64,000 nt of DNA, taken from positions 1,259,481-1,323,480 of the forward strand of contig CM041203.1 in assembly GCA_023078555.1 (NCBI GenBank), given 5' to 3'. The stretch is from Ulva prolifera. Lineage: Eukaryota; Chlorophyta; Ulvophyceae; Ulvales; Ulvaceae. The position numbers were made by a program, and so were the translations under genes. Positions 23,216-33,135 of this stretch are shown here, in pieces. Within the stretch, counting starts at the first letter, position 1, and each line of letters opens with the position of its first letter. The notes beneath the pieces were generated by a model that saw nothing but the letters and a program-made list of their open reading frames with translations, made no database searches and had not been told where the DNA came from.

Positions 23216-24070
23216 TGGTATCGGTGAACGTTTGCGCGGTTGCATTCGTTGTGCGTAATAGTGGTGTGTCATATGACCGCGCACGCCCAAGGGCATCTGC
23301 GCTGCTTTAGTGCGTAGTCATATGACCAAATCAACCACATGACAGTCAACAGTAGTAATTCGCAGGTTTGATTGCGAGCTGTGTGGCTGCGGTTTACATC
23401 AGATTAGTCGTGACGGTCCACGGGCCGGCTGTTGTGAGATGTCCATCTCCCCTCCGGCGCAGGCTGGTTGTCGTATGCATGCACGCACGACTCAGGTGGT
23501 AACAGTCACAACTCACGCAAATAAGGCGGAAATCCGGCCATCACATAAGATTCATATTATAATTACTCACCTTTTTACGTCATCAGATTTCCGCCCTACG
23601 TGCGGCACATACATATTGGTGTCACAAGCGGACGTCGATCAGCTCTAGCCATATGGCTACGAGGGCGTCGCGCACCAGTCATGTCACTCTTCACTAAAAT
23701 GTCAGATACCTCAGTCACAAGTCTTGAGTTCCACGTGCATTTGAACGTGCACGCGAACACAACTTAGATCACATCAAATGACACTGCATATAAACATTTA
23801 GATATATCCCCGGTCATAAGACATGCATTATGACACATTCATGATAACACGTCATCAGTCATACTCAGCATGCACACAGTCATCTGTGCACAGGCCATTC
23901 GGAGGCACTGAGTTACCTGAGCCCCGAACCCGCTACGCGGTGGCCACGCTAGAGTACTACACGAAATTGTCATAAAGTCATATTTGGGGTTTAACTCCGA
24001 CATGCACGTTATACTCCGAGACGCGCTGTTATCGCATCGGAAGTTACATGCATATGTCAGTGAGCACAAT
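23216..24070 (+). mobile_element. Copia-B leader and decayed internal sequence
   Basis: After the primer-binding site come about 850 bp with no recognisable gene, rich in CATATGAC-type and TCATGA palindromes. A 25-bp segment at 23943-23967 is repeated in inverted form at 24181-24205 (about 22 of 25 matching). I see nothing else here. Confidence 0.35.
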
Positions 24071-24420
24071 CATACTCGTCACACCACAACGCTGGCCTCG
24101 CGCCCGGTGTCCAGCGCTTGTCCGCCAATCATCTTAGATATCCCGCGATTATTAGGGATTCCATTCAGTGTGCTCCACTTTTGTGTAGCACTTTAGCGTG
24201 GCCAGCCTTAGCAGGGGTGTCCTGGGTGCACTCCAAACGGTATTTATACCGTGCACTTGCTGGGATTCGTCCTTCTGTTTTCAGAGTTCGAATTGGGGAA
24301 CCTATTTCCACTCTGTCGTAACACATTTCTGTCTGACACCCATTCTGTTAACCCTGTCGTATTCTATAGTTGATTACAGTCTCCGCACTGCAACGTAAGG
24401 CCCCTTTCATCCACGCCAAG
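24071..24420 (+). repeat. Diverged LTR-like promoter segment related to the Ty3 LTR
   Basis: CGGTATTTATACCG followed by TGCACTTGCTGGGA resembles, in opposite orientation, the Ty3 LTR (CGGTATTTATACCG then AGCGCTTGCTGGGA). The GGCCAGC...AGGGG lead also matches. It is far more diverged than the two flanking LTRs, so it is an old relative. Ends are not clear. Confidence 0.35.
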
Positions 24421-24524
24421 TCATATACAGGTGCTCGTCAGCGCCCCGGAGGCTTCTACCTCTCTCGACACCGGCCGACGCAGCTGCCCGCGCGAGAGAA
24501 GAGATCGCTCGCTGCAGGTAGACC

Positions 24525-25158
24525 ATGTCATCACCAGAAGAGGAAGCTGCTCTTGAAGCTGAGGCTACGGCCGAAGCTGAGAGGCAAGCTGCTCTCTTGC
24601 ACGCTTCGGGCGATGCACCTGGTGTTCCCACTACTAGCCGTCCTGATGGGCCAGCCGCTAGTACTAGAAGTGCACAAGCTGCACAAGCTGCCTCTCAGCT
24701 TGAAGCTGCTAACGCTACGGCAGAGCAAGCTCGGGTTGAAGCAAGCAAAGTTCGTGCTGCTCTAGCGCGCGGAACAGGCTCGTGAAGCTGCCGAGGTTGA
24801 GGTGGAAGCTCTGCGTGCTACGGCCCAGGCTGAAGCTGATGACTCAGGTAATAGTCATCTGAATGCGAACTTAGTTGATGCTAATGCCATAGTTGACGCA
24901 ATGAGATCTATGAACTTCCGTGAGCCCGGGATTGACAAAGGGAAGTCCCCACAGTGGGATTTTAGTTAAGGTGAACGATTCTCAGCGTTTGAGTTTCGTG
25001 TTGAGCTGTGGCTCAAAGGCCATGGCCTTCATCACCTTCTGAAAGAATTGCCTACTGGTCCTGAGACTGCAACTCATGACAAGGTAATGGCAGTTGTGTG
25101 CTTTGCACTGCCACCACAGGACTTGGAATATGTCCGTGTGTTTGTCTCCCTTAAGGAT
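24525..25158 (+). mobile_element. Copia-type gag remnant
   Basis: The first 86 codons are an Ala/Glu-rich coiled-coil-like stretch (EAEATAEAERQAALLHASG). The next part carries the copia gag pattern KGKSPQW ... F..FE.RVELWLKGHGLHHLL, parallel to KGKLPEW ... YEQKVFLWLGQFELDHLL in the copia at 17.3 kb. It is broken and stops where a copia-A LTR fragment begins. Confidence 0.55.
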
Positions 25159-25333
25159 GTCACAATGCATGCGCCTGCGGGCAGCAGCGTGGTGACAGGT
25201 GCACCCATGCACGGGCGATCCGCGGATCCAGTGTAGGGGTAAGCCGCCAGCCAGGATGGTCTCGATGTAGTGAGGGAGATCCTGCGAGGGTTTCCCGGCG
25301 TAACCTTGAGTATTCAGTGTGCATATAAAGATG
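25159..25333 (+). repeat. Copia-A LTR fragment, plus orientation
   Basis: It begins TGTCACAATGCATGCGCC and follows the LTR consensus for about 170 bp. It ends abruptly at ATATAAAGATG, where an inverted LTR of the same family starts. The rest of this LTR is not found on the far side of that element. Confidence 0.75.
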
Positions 25334-28300
25334 TGTCAGAAATGTGTTCTATCTGCAGGTCAGACGCGCAGTCTTAAGTCAGGTCAGGTAACCAGCATTC
25401 CATACCTGCTGCGCACAGAGGTAGAACCGAGGAATGCGAGGGAGAGATCGGATACTGCTAGTACCGTGAAACAATAAGAAGAAAGGTTACAGATCTCAGT
25501 GTGCACATGCTTATATGCACACTGAACACTCCAGGTTACTGCGGGAAACCCTCGCGGGATCTCTCTCACTACATCGAGACAATCTCGGATGGCGGCTTAC
25601 CCCTGCACTGGATCCGCGGATCGTCCATGCATGGGTGCACCTGTCACCACACTCCTGCCCGCAGGCTCATGCATTGTGACACTCCCCCATAAATCCTGCT
25701 ACGTCTCCACTAGCTGGAGTTTATTACGAACTTCTAGCAAAGCAGGTCCGGGCAGCACTTTAGTAAACACATCCGCTAACTGATCAACAGTGCCTACCCA
25801 TGCTACCTTAAGTTCATCCATCTGGACATATTCCCGCACTCGCAAGTGCCGCACACAAATGTGCTTGGATCTGTCAGTGGACACAGCATTCACAGCCAAG
25901 ACATTGGCACTCTTATTGTCACCCCACAGAGTCAGCTTATGTGGGACGAGTTTCAAATCGAGAAGCAACTGCTTCACCCACATCAACTCGTTGGCTGTTG
26001 AGCTCATCGCGATGAGCTCAGCCTCTGTTGTATCCCCGGCCACTATACTCTGCTTCTTCGAACGCCAGAGAACAGAGTTCCCATACACTCGAATAATCAT
26101 GCCAGATACGCTTTTCAGATCCGTAGAATTCGCAATGTCTGCATCTGAAAAAGCCTCTAACAAACACCCGTGTCCCTCAGAGCCTACAAATTTTATTCCT
26201 AAGTTCTTTGTGGACGGCAGGTATCTCAGAACATGTTGCACGGCAGACCAATGTTCCTTCAAACTACTAGACATGTGCCGGGCCAGGGCATGTGCCACAT
26301 AGCTCAGGTCAGGTCGTGTCACTCCTGCAATATACTGGATGCTTCCCACAGCACTCATGAACCTGGAATGCTCAGCAGCACTGGCTTTCTCCAGGTCAGG
26401 ATGCTCTTTCACACTCCTTAGCTGTTGCCGCGGCACTAATGGAGTGGGAGATTTACGACAGTCAGACATGCTGTACTTTTCCAGCAGATTCTGGATTTTG
26501 GTACGTTGTGTCATTGTGATTGTTTTGGCCTTCCGATCACGCGTGATCTCAGTGCCAAGTGCCCAAGACAGGTCACCGAGGTCTCTACCTTCGAATTTTG
26601 TGAGAATGACACTGATGATTTCTTGCAGCCCCGCAGAGCAACTGAAAATGAACAAATCATCCACCCACAGAAAGATAAAGCAGCGACTGGTTTTACTGAC
26701 ATACAGTCTGGGATCACTCTGTGCGCACACAAATCCCAGTTCAGCCAAGACCTTTACTAAAGCTTTATGCCACTCGCGAGCGGCTTGCTTCAGGCCATAC
26801 AGAGTCTTATGCAATTTCCATACACGTGATGTCCCGTCTGCAAAGTACGGGGGCTGTTCAACGAAAACCTCTTCCTCCAGGTCACCGTTCAGAAAAGCAC
26901 ACTGTATATCTATATGCCTAATCTCCAGATCCTCCTGAGCAGCTATAGACAGCAACACACGCAGTGTCGCATAACTACCGACAGGAGACCATGTCTCGAA
27001 GAATTCTACTCCTTCTACCTGAGAAAAACCACGAGCTACATATCGTGCCCTGTACCGCTGAATCTCACCAGCGGGTCCGCGCTTGATCTTGAACACCCAC
27101 TTGCCCGAGATAGCTTTCTGACCCGCAGGCAGATAGCACAACATAAAAGTCCCGTGCTCACCCAGTGCTTCCACCTCCTCCTGCATGGCACGCAGCCAAG
27201 CATCCGTGTCTGGACCCGCGAGTCCTTCCTTCATAGAAGGCAGATCAGGGTCGGAAGGCTCTTGCTTCCTGGCGGCATCTGCTCTGCGCGACCCACGACG
27301 CTGAGCATTCTGCTGCTCGCCAGACTCCACATGCTGAGGCTTCCGGCCTGCACAGGACACTCCACAGTCAGCCGCGGCTGATGTGTCCTGATCGCAGGCT
27401 GAAACATCAATAGCAGCTACAAATGTCTCACTACTAGCAATGTCAGAGCCCGCAGGCTCATGCATATGCACAGCTGCTACATCCGCAGCCAATGGAACAA
27501 GGCGTCTGCGTACAAGAGGATTGATTTTAATGCGAGGTAAGGCGGCTGGAATGGCCCTCACCTCGTCAGGCAAATCAACCCCAACTGCGGCTGAGGAGTC
27601 CGGATCCTCTCCCCCTAATTCGGACCCGGTCTCCACCTCATCTGGCTCATCCTCCCAGAAGGGCCTCGGCGCCTCAGCTCGTCGCAAGGGCTGAGCAACT
27701 GCCCCCGCGCCAGATGCTGAGGCCGCTGCCGAATTACTCCCGGAACGGACCCGCTGAGCCTCCAGATTCTAATGGGCCGCAGGCCTTTCATCATCTGAGA
27801 CGGTGTAATCCATGCGCTGTTCGTCATCGTCGTCATAGATGCCAGGACTGTCGTCATCCTCATCCATGTCGTCATCAGACGCAATGACAGACACTTGAAC
27901 AGGGAACGCAACTTCTACACCAGGGTCGTGCAACACAGCATTGCGCGTGACAACATACTGCGCACTGCGGGAGGGCGTGGCGACAGGGTGATGCACTTCG
28001 CCGCGCACACGAGGGGGGACAGGGACGTCAGGGTGAGCAGCAGCTCTGGATGTCGCACGCGTGCGATGCAAAGCTGATCTGGCTATCTCCGGTGTGGCCC
28101 GAGAAGGGTCGCGCCGGATTATCTCCGCAGAGGAGCCATCTCCAAATCGCGGAGAGTACACAGCAGGACTAGGCTCAGGGTTATCCTGCCGGAATGTCAT
28201 TTCCATGACAGGGACCCTACCATGACCAGGGGGGGTGTGAAGCTGGTCACGCAGCCGGCGCAACACTCCCCCGTCATACGTGTGTTCCGCCGCGAAAGGA

Positions 28301-28952
28301 GGGACATCAGCGTCAGTCACGCGCTCACCCTCATCGTCCCCCTCGAAGGCAACCGTATAGGAGTTCGCAAACTCCTCAGGTTCCCTCTTGTCCACAACGG
28401 CGGACGCATCGTACTTTCGTACGTGGCGGATCATCTGATCCGCAGAGCACACAACCTGGCGCACAACAAAAACCCTACCCCCAGGAACATCCTGGGAGTA
28501 CACACGCTGCATGCTGGGGCCCAGCCCAGCCCCGACCCAGTATGCAAGGACACCCCTTTGGGACAACTTCCGCAGCTTGTCATCCCTAGGGTATGCATAC
28601 ACCTCAATGTCAGAAAGTGCTCTATTGTCAGGTCAGACGCGCATTCTTAAGTTAGGTCAGGTCAGGGCAGCCAGCGTTCCATACCTGCTGCGCACAGAGG
28701 TAGAACCGAGGAACGCTTAAAGGGAGTGCTAGCACCGGGAAACAGTGAGAAGAATGGTTACAAATCTCAGTGTGCACATGCCTATATGCACACTGTACAC
28801 TCAAGGTTACGGCGGGAAACCCTCGCGGGATCTCTCTCACTACATCGAGACAATCTCGGCTGGCGGCTTACCCCTGCACTGGATCCGCGGATCGTCCGTG
28901 CATGGGTGCACCTGTCACCACACTGCTGCCCGCAGGCTCATGCATCGTGACA
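25334..28952 (-). mobile_element. Second copia-A element, minus orientation, incomplete
   Basis: Two inverted copia-A LTRs (25334-25681 and 28608-28952) flank pol sequence. From right to left it holds the integrase end and acidic spacer (about 28,600-27,770), reverse transcriptase (WVFKIKRG ... YGLKQAAREWH ... LWVDDLFIF) and RNase H (the GDNKSANVLA and ADVFTK motifs at about 25,900 and 25,750). A purine tract (ATGGGGGAG) adjoins the 3' LTR. The gag and protease end is absent. No matching target duplications are visible at the outer ends (AGATG versus GGTCA). It is broken, with few breaks within the retained part. Confidence 0.88.
28608..28952 (-). repeat. Copia-A LTR, 5' LTR of the minus-strand element
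   Basis: In plus orientation it reads TGTCAGAAAG ... CATCGTGACA, the reverse complement of the family consensus. It differs from its partner at 25334-25681 by more positions than the pair at 16 and 21 kb, suggesting an older insertion or exchange. Confidence 0.8.
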
Positions 28953-28962
28953 GGTCAATGTG

Positions 28963-29050
28963 ATAGTCCAGTGGTAGAGCGGTCTTATCACTGGACTATC
29001 ACAAAAGCTGGGTCCTCTGAGATTGAGGCAGGTCAATCCGCAACTTCCCC
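28963..29050 (+). repeat. tRNA-like palindromic short repeat (SINE-like), plus copy
   Basis: TGATAGTCCAGTG (about 28970) pairs with CACTGGACTATCA around GTAGAGCGGTCTTAT. The left arm fits a pol III A box (TAGTCCAGTGG). A diverged B-box-like GGTCAATCC follows at about 29030. It is an inverted partner of the copy at 29130-29226. Confidence 0.45.
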
Positions 29051-29129
29051 GGCCCGTTATATCACCAATCCAACCAGACTCTCACTGGTTCCTGAGGTGA
29101 CCTCACAACGTGACTCGAGTGGCCGCGAC

Positions 29130-29226
29130 ACCATGTGCAAGGCAGGGATCGAACCGCCGATCTCGGGTTCCCCAGCTTTTGTGATAGTCCAGTGATAAGA
29201 CCGCTCTACCACTGGACCCTTGCACG
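29130..29226 (-). repeat. tRNA-like palindromic short repeat (SINE-like), minus copy
   Basis: On the minus strand a 7-bp acceptor-like pairing GTGCAAG / CTTGCAC encloses an A box (GTCCAGTGGTAGAGC), the sequence TTATCACTGGACTATCAC and a B box (GGTTCGATCCC). The T-stem has mismatches and the middle forms a long hairpin with the A box instead of an anticodon arm. A working tRNA is therefore unlikely. It reads as a tRNA-derived SINE head. Confidence 0.5.
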
Positions 29227-29402
29227 TCGCGAGGCACGTCGCCGGAGCACCTCAGCAGAGGAGCCTGCGCCTAAACGAGGGGAGTACACTGCCTCATCAG
29301 GCAGTGAGTCCTGTCTGAACATCATGTCCATGACAGGGACCCTACCATGACCTGGGGGGGTGTGCGAAAATTCACGCAGACGTCGCAGCACTCCCCCATC
29401 AT
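29222..29402 (-). mobile_element. Copia pol fragment
   Basis: The minus strand encodes LRRLREFSHTPPGHGRVPVM followed by a FRQD ... YSPRLGAGSSAE pattern. This matches the spacer after integrase in both copia elements (LRRLRDQLHTPPGHGRVPVM). It adjoins the tRNA-like repeat directly. Confidence 0.75.
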
Positions 29403-29416
29403 GTGACGAGTCAGTG

Positions 29417-32120
29417 ACGACACGTCATCGATGTCTTCGTTCCTGTTGGGAGCAGCTGCTGCTATCTCTCGCTAGCGGGGATCAAATGGGTCATGGACAG
29501 TGCAGTTACATCGGTTTACAGAGTGCAAGCCGATCGGCTGACGCGAGGAGGCCCCATTTTCATTTGATTAGCGGCTGCAGGGTGCTGTGAATGCGTGGGG
29601 CGGCACCGACTGGGATAACCTCACCTTTGAAGGAGACCAGTTGAGCCGGGCTGCCGGCGTACTCGCGCTGCAGAGAATTGCAAGGGCGGGAAGCGGTCCT
29701 AAACCTCGAAGGGGTAGCTGACAACAGCAACAAAACTTAACGATCGTTTCGAGCTGCACTGCCAAGATACTATGTGCTTCGGAGAAATGCAGCAATGCAG
29801 TCCATAGGTCAGTTAACGCGACAGCGGCACCAGCACGCATGAAATATCCGCAGCGAAGGCAGCAATTCGCAACATAACAAAACACACTGAGGCTCCGTCG
29901 TGCTGCTGTCCTGATGCTGGTAAATGGATTCTGTACGTGACCGAACGCTAGCGAGTGCGGTGGCGTGGTGACCAAGGTGGTGTGTTACAACTACATGGGG
30001 GCGGGGAACACGACTGCCACACTGGCATCTGTGGCGGACTTGCTGTAGTCCAGCTCATTGAATGGATTATGAGGTGATGTTTTGTTTGCTATTTGTTGTT
30101 GCTTTGATGAGTATCTGCTATGCAATAGCCCAACCTGCTGTAACACACTGGCATCTGTGCCCCACGGCCTCCGCGCTTCAAATGCGCGTCGCTGAAGGAT
30201 CAGTCTGCATTCTGAATCTTTGAGTCGTACATAATTAGAGCGACTATGTCGAGGGGCGTTCAGGAGACATCCCGCCTCTCTGTCGAACCTGGACCACGAC
30301 ATTCATCTCGTCATTCGTAGCTCACACGCCGACAATATTCGTCGCACGATACTGTCTCAAGCTATGTGGTGTCTGCGAAGGGCGAAGTCGACGAGAATGA
30401 GAGCCTCTATGGCCAGCCAGCACAGCATGAACGGGCGATGCTTTCAAACTACGCCTTGTTCAAAGACTGAACATAGCGCGCTGCGTCATGTATTTTTCGT
30501 GCTTCTGCGAGAGTCAAGGCGGTGCGCGTCAGACGGGTGTCTTGGTGCTTGCGGTCCGTGCGTTGCGCTACTTGCCTCTCCGACATTCGCCTTGCGGCGT
30601 AGTAACGCAACCTTTCATCTTATAACGCGTTGGCTGTTTGCAGCGTATCGGTGTGTAGGATGCGTGCCAGTCCAGACCCAGCCATGACAGACTACATATC
30701 AAACGTCAACGCCTTCATTGCTTGTCTTGCTGCATTGGTAGGCGTGGTGCTCGCCTCTCTCTTGAAGTCCATTCCCGAACTCACCGGGGCCGTCGCTGTT
30801 GCCGACTCAAAGATCGACAAGCTCGAGCCCAAATTCGACAAACTCGAGACCCAAGCGAACAAGTTTTTTCCAGAAGTCATTGCGGCCGTCTCTTTTGCCA
30901 ACAAAAACATCGGCAAACTCGAGACCAAACTCGACAAACTCGAGACCAAATTCGACAAACTCGACACCGACGTGGCTGCTCTCAGCAACGACGTGGCTGC
31001 TCTCAGCAACGACGTGGCTGCTCTCAGCAACGTAGTACAGCAGGGTTTCCAGGAGCTGAAGGGATCAATGCGACAGACGGACGGAACAGTCGTCAAGATT
31101 TCGGCAAAATTACAGGAAGACGTCGATGAAAAGTTGAAATATGCAAAGAAGAATCAGACAAAGCTACATTCCTGACTCAGCAACAGGGTGAAGAAGCTCG
31201 AAGAGCAAGTTATTCCAAAGTAGTTTTACTTATGCCGTCAGTGTTGCACTATATACACGGACATTGCATAGTGCCCAACGGAGTCTAAAGAATGTATGAT
31301 GATACAAATCATAACACTGTATGCGTATTTAATGGATCGATAGCATTGCAGAAACTGTATGTGGCCGTATGATTGTGTTGAATGATATGTGTTGAATGAT
31401 GCTGGCAATAAGTTTGGAATTGGAGGCAACATAGCTAGAAAATGCACGTATGAGGTAATGATAATCGCTGATATACATGTTGAGTCGAACATTCTTGTAT
31501 GTGTTCCAAGCACAAAGCAAGCAACAGTCTGAGATGTGTATGCTTCAGAGAAGCAGCCTGCCATCCCGTTCCAACATTTATCACACCCAAACATGTTTTC
31601 AGCATGTCATGTTTATGTAGCGCACTGGTGTGAAATCTACATAGTTTGACGCTTAGACGTGCCCTCATATCGGCCGTCTCCTCGTCGATGTCACCACTCA
31701 TCTCGCAACGACTTGCAACGCACCATGCGCGTGTTGAGAACTTGACGTTGCGGCATGTTGGGCAGCCTAAGCCTGATCTATGCAAATCCGGGGCTCCACA
31801 CGAATGTTGACCGCCGGCCGAGCGGGAGGCGGCACGCGCTGCTGCTGTGCGCGAACACATCACCGACACGCGAGGTTGAGGGCCTGATCGAGACCCTCGT
31901 GCGAATCCCTCTCTCAGTGCAGGCTCAGTTCCTTCTGCTGCATGTGTCCCTGAGTCTGCGCATGACACACCTGATGCGGACGGTGCCGAATGCCGCGCTC
32001 GAGCCGTACATGTACATGCGCATGGCGGAGGCCGCTGTGTGGCGCGGAGCCGCTGCAAACTTGTGCCTGCCGCCTGAGGTTCCAAAGGCCGCTGCCGCGA
32101 CTGAAAGCTCGGCCACTGCC
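29417..32120 (+). repeat. 3-kb repeat unit, copy 2
   Basis: It is the partner of 3157-6075, starting at the same ACACGTCATCGATGTCTT. The first 1.2 kb holds no recognised gene in either copy. Here the unit continues into a longer LINE remnant. Confidence 0.75.
30660..31175 (+). CDS. Small membrane-anchored coiled-coil protein, copy 2
   Basis: The product is 171 aa and begins with the same MRASPDPAMTDYIS as the copy at 4397. A hydrophobic segment (FIACLAALVGVVLASLL) is followed by coiled coil. The heptad block differs from copy 1. It has fewer LETKFDK units, an inserted stretch (FFPEVIAAVSFANKNIGKLE) and a new tandem run in which SNDVAAL is repeated three times. Then come the shared EELQ/QELKGSMRQTDGT region and a lysine-rich end. 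It ends 22 residues earlier than copy 1 because an AGA codon has become TGA after KLHS. The function is unknown. Retention of the frame through repeat expansion suggests past or present coding. Confidence 0.5.
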   Translation: MRASPDPAMTDYISNVNAFIACLAALVGVVLASLLKSIPELTGAVAVADSKIDKLEPKFDKLETQANKFFPEVIAAVSFANKNIGKLETKLDKLETKFDKLDTDVAALSNDVAALSNDVAALSNVVQQGFQELKGSMRQTDGTVVKISAKLQEDVDEKLKYAKKNQTKLHS

Positions 32121-33135
32121 GTTGAGACGCGGCGGCTGTCTTATCGGCTGATGTCCCCCATCCGCCATGGCGGGCTCGGTGTCACAATGCATGAGCCTAC
32201 GGGCAGCAGTGTGGTGACAGGCACCCATGCACGATCGATCTGCGCATCCAGTAAAGGGGTAAGCCGGCAGCGGGATTTTCCCGGAGTAGTGAGAAAGACG
32301 CTGCAAAGATCTCCCGCCGTAATCTGGACTGTTCGGTGTGCATATATTGATGTGCGTACTAGGAGCTGTAACCATTCTCATTCTTGTTTCACGGTGTTCG
32401 CATGTTCCCCAAGCACTTCAAGGTTCCACCTATATGCGCAACAGGTATGAAGTACTGGATGTCCTGACCAGAGCTACTTTGCGTCTGACCTGAATAGATA
32501 GAATATTTGTGACACTCGGACTGACGATGCTGGGGGACAGCGTCGCTGATGCCGCTCAAGAGAATTCCCGGGAGAGTGGCCAGTCGGGGGCTGGCATGGC
32601 CAAGCGCAACCTCGGCGGCTGCCCCGACCTGATCCGCCCCATCCATGGCCACAACTGGGCCGGTCTGATGCAGCGCTGGCAGGGCTTATTTGCCGAGCTG
32701 CATGAGCTGCTGGGGTGGGAGGCCGACGCCCGCGATCTGCCGGACGAGTTCGTCTCGGGCAAGCTGCTAGAGGCCCAGCGTGAGGGCGGGCTGTCGGACC
32801 ATGCGGCCGCACTCCAGCTCCACTGCATTGACCTCGACACGCCGGCTGGCAGGCAAGAATCGGTGTGGCTCAAGAGCGCGTCGGGGGGGCCGGCAGGCGC
32901 TTTCCTCCCCGCTCTGCCGGGCGGCATTCTCACCGTGGGCGACGACATGTTTGTCCCGGCGGTGTGGCACCGCCTGCGATTCCACGTCCCGACGGAAGTC
33001 CACCCCTTTGTGCAAATGCAAGGCAGGTGTTGCCGCCGAACCAGACCATGCCATGGTCTGCGAGAAGGTGGCAAAGGAGACCCAGATGCGCCATGATAGC
33101 CTGGCTCGTGCCTTGCGCCTGGTCGCCTCTTAACG
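31740..33135 (+). mobile_element. LINE reverse-transcriptase C-terminal region, copy 2, split by a solo LTR
   Basis: The plus strand encodes a typical non-LTR reverse-transcriptase tail. It has a thumb (REVEGLIETLVRIPLSVQAQ ... RMTHLMRTVPNA), then PIRHGGLG, which continues after the solo LTR as LTMLGDSVADAA. Next is a WLKSASGGPAGAFLPALP block, and a final zinc-finger pattern C-x-C...H..C (LCKCKAGVAAEPDHAMVC) followed by RHDSLARAL. The zinc-finger part lies in a different frame from the preceding block, so one frameshift falls near 33,010. Catalytic RT and endonuclease parts are absent upstream. It is a dead 3' fragment, longer than copy 1. Confidence 0.75.
32180..32514 (+). mobile_element. 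Solo copia-A LTR with CTCGG target duplication
   Basis: TGTCACAATGCATGAGCC ... GTGACA is flanked by CTCGG on both sides (32175-32179 and 32515-32519). It is clearly more diverged from the other copia-A LTRs than they are from each other, so it is an older insertion reduced to a single LTR. Confidence 0.9.

Noticed and set aside
29130-29226. Functional tRNA gene
   Set aside because: The T-stem has two mismatches, the D arm does not pair normally, and the central part forms a hairpin with the A box rather than an anticodon arm.
31435-32085. A 216-codon minus-strand frame opposite the coiled-coil/LINE unit, also partly open in copy 1
   Set aside because: It runs antisense to the LINE tail, has mainly Arg/Ala/Ser composition and shows no domain; openness in both copies follows from their similarity.
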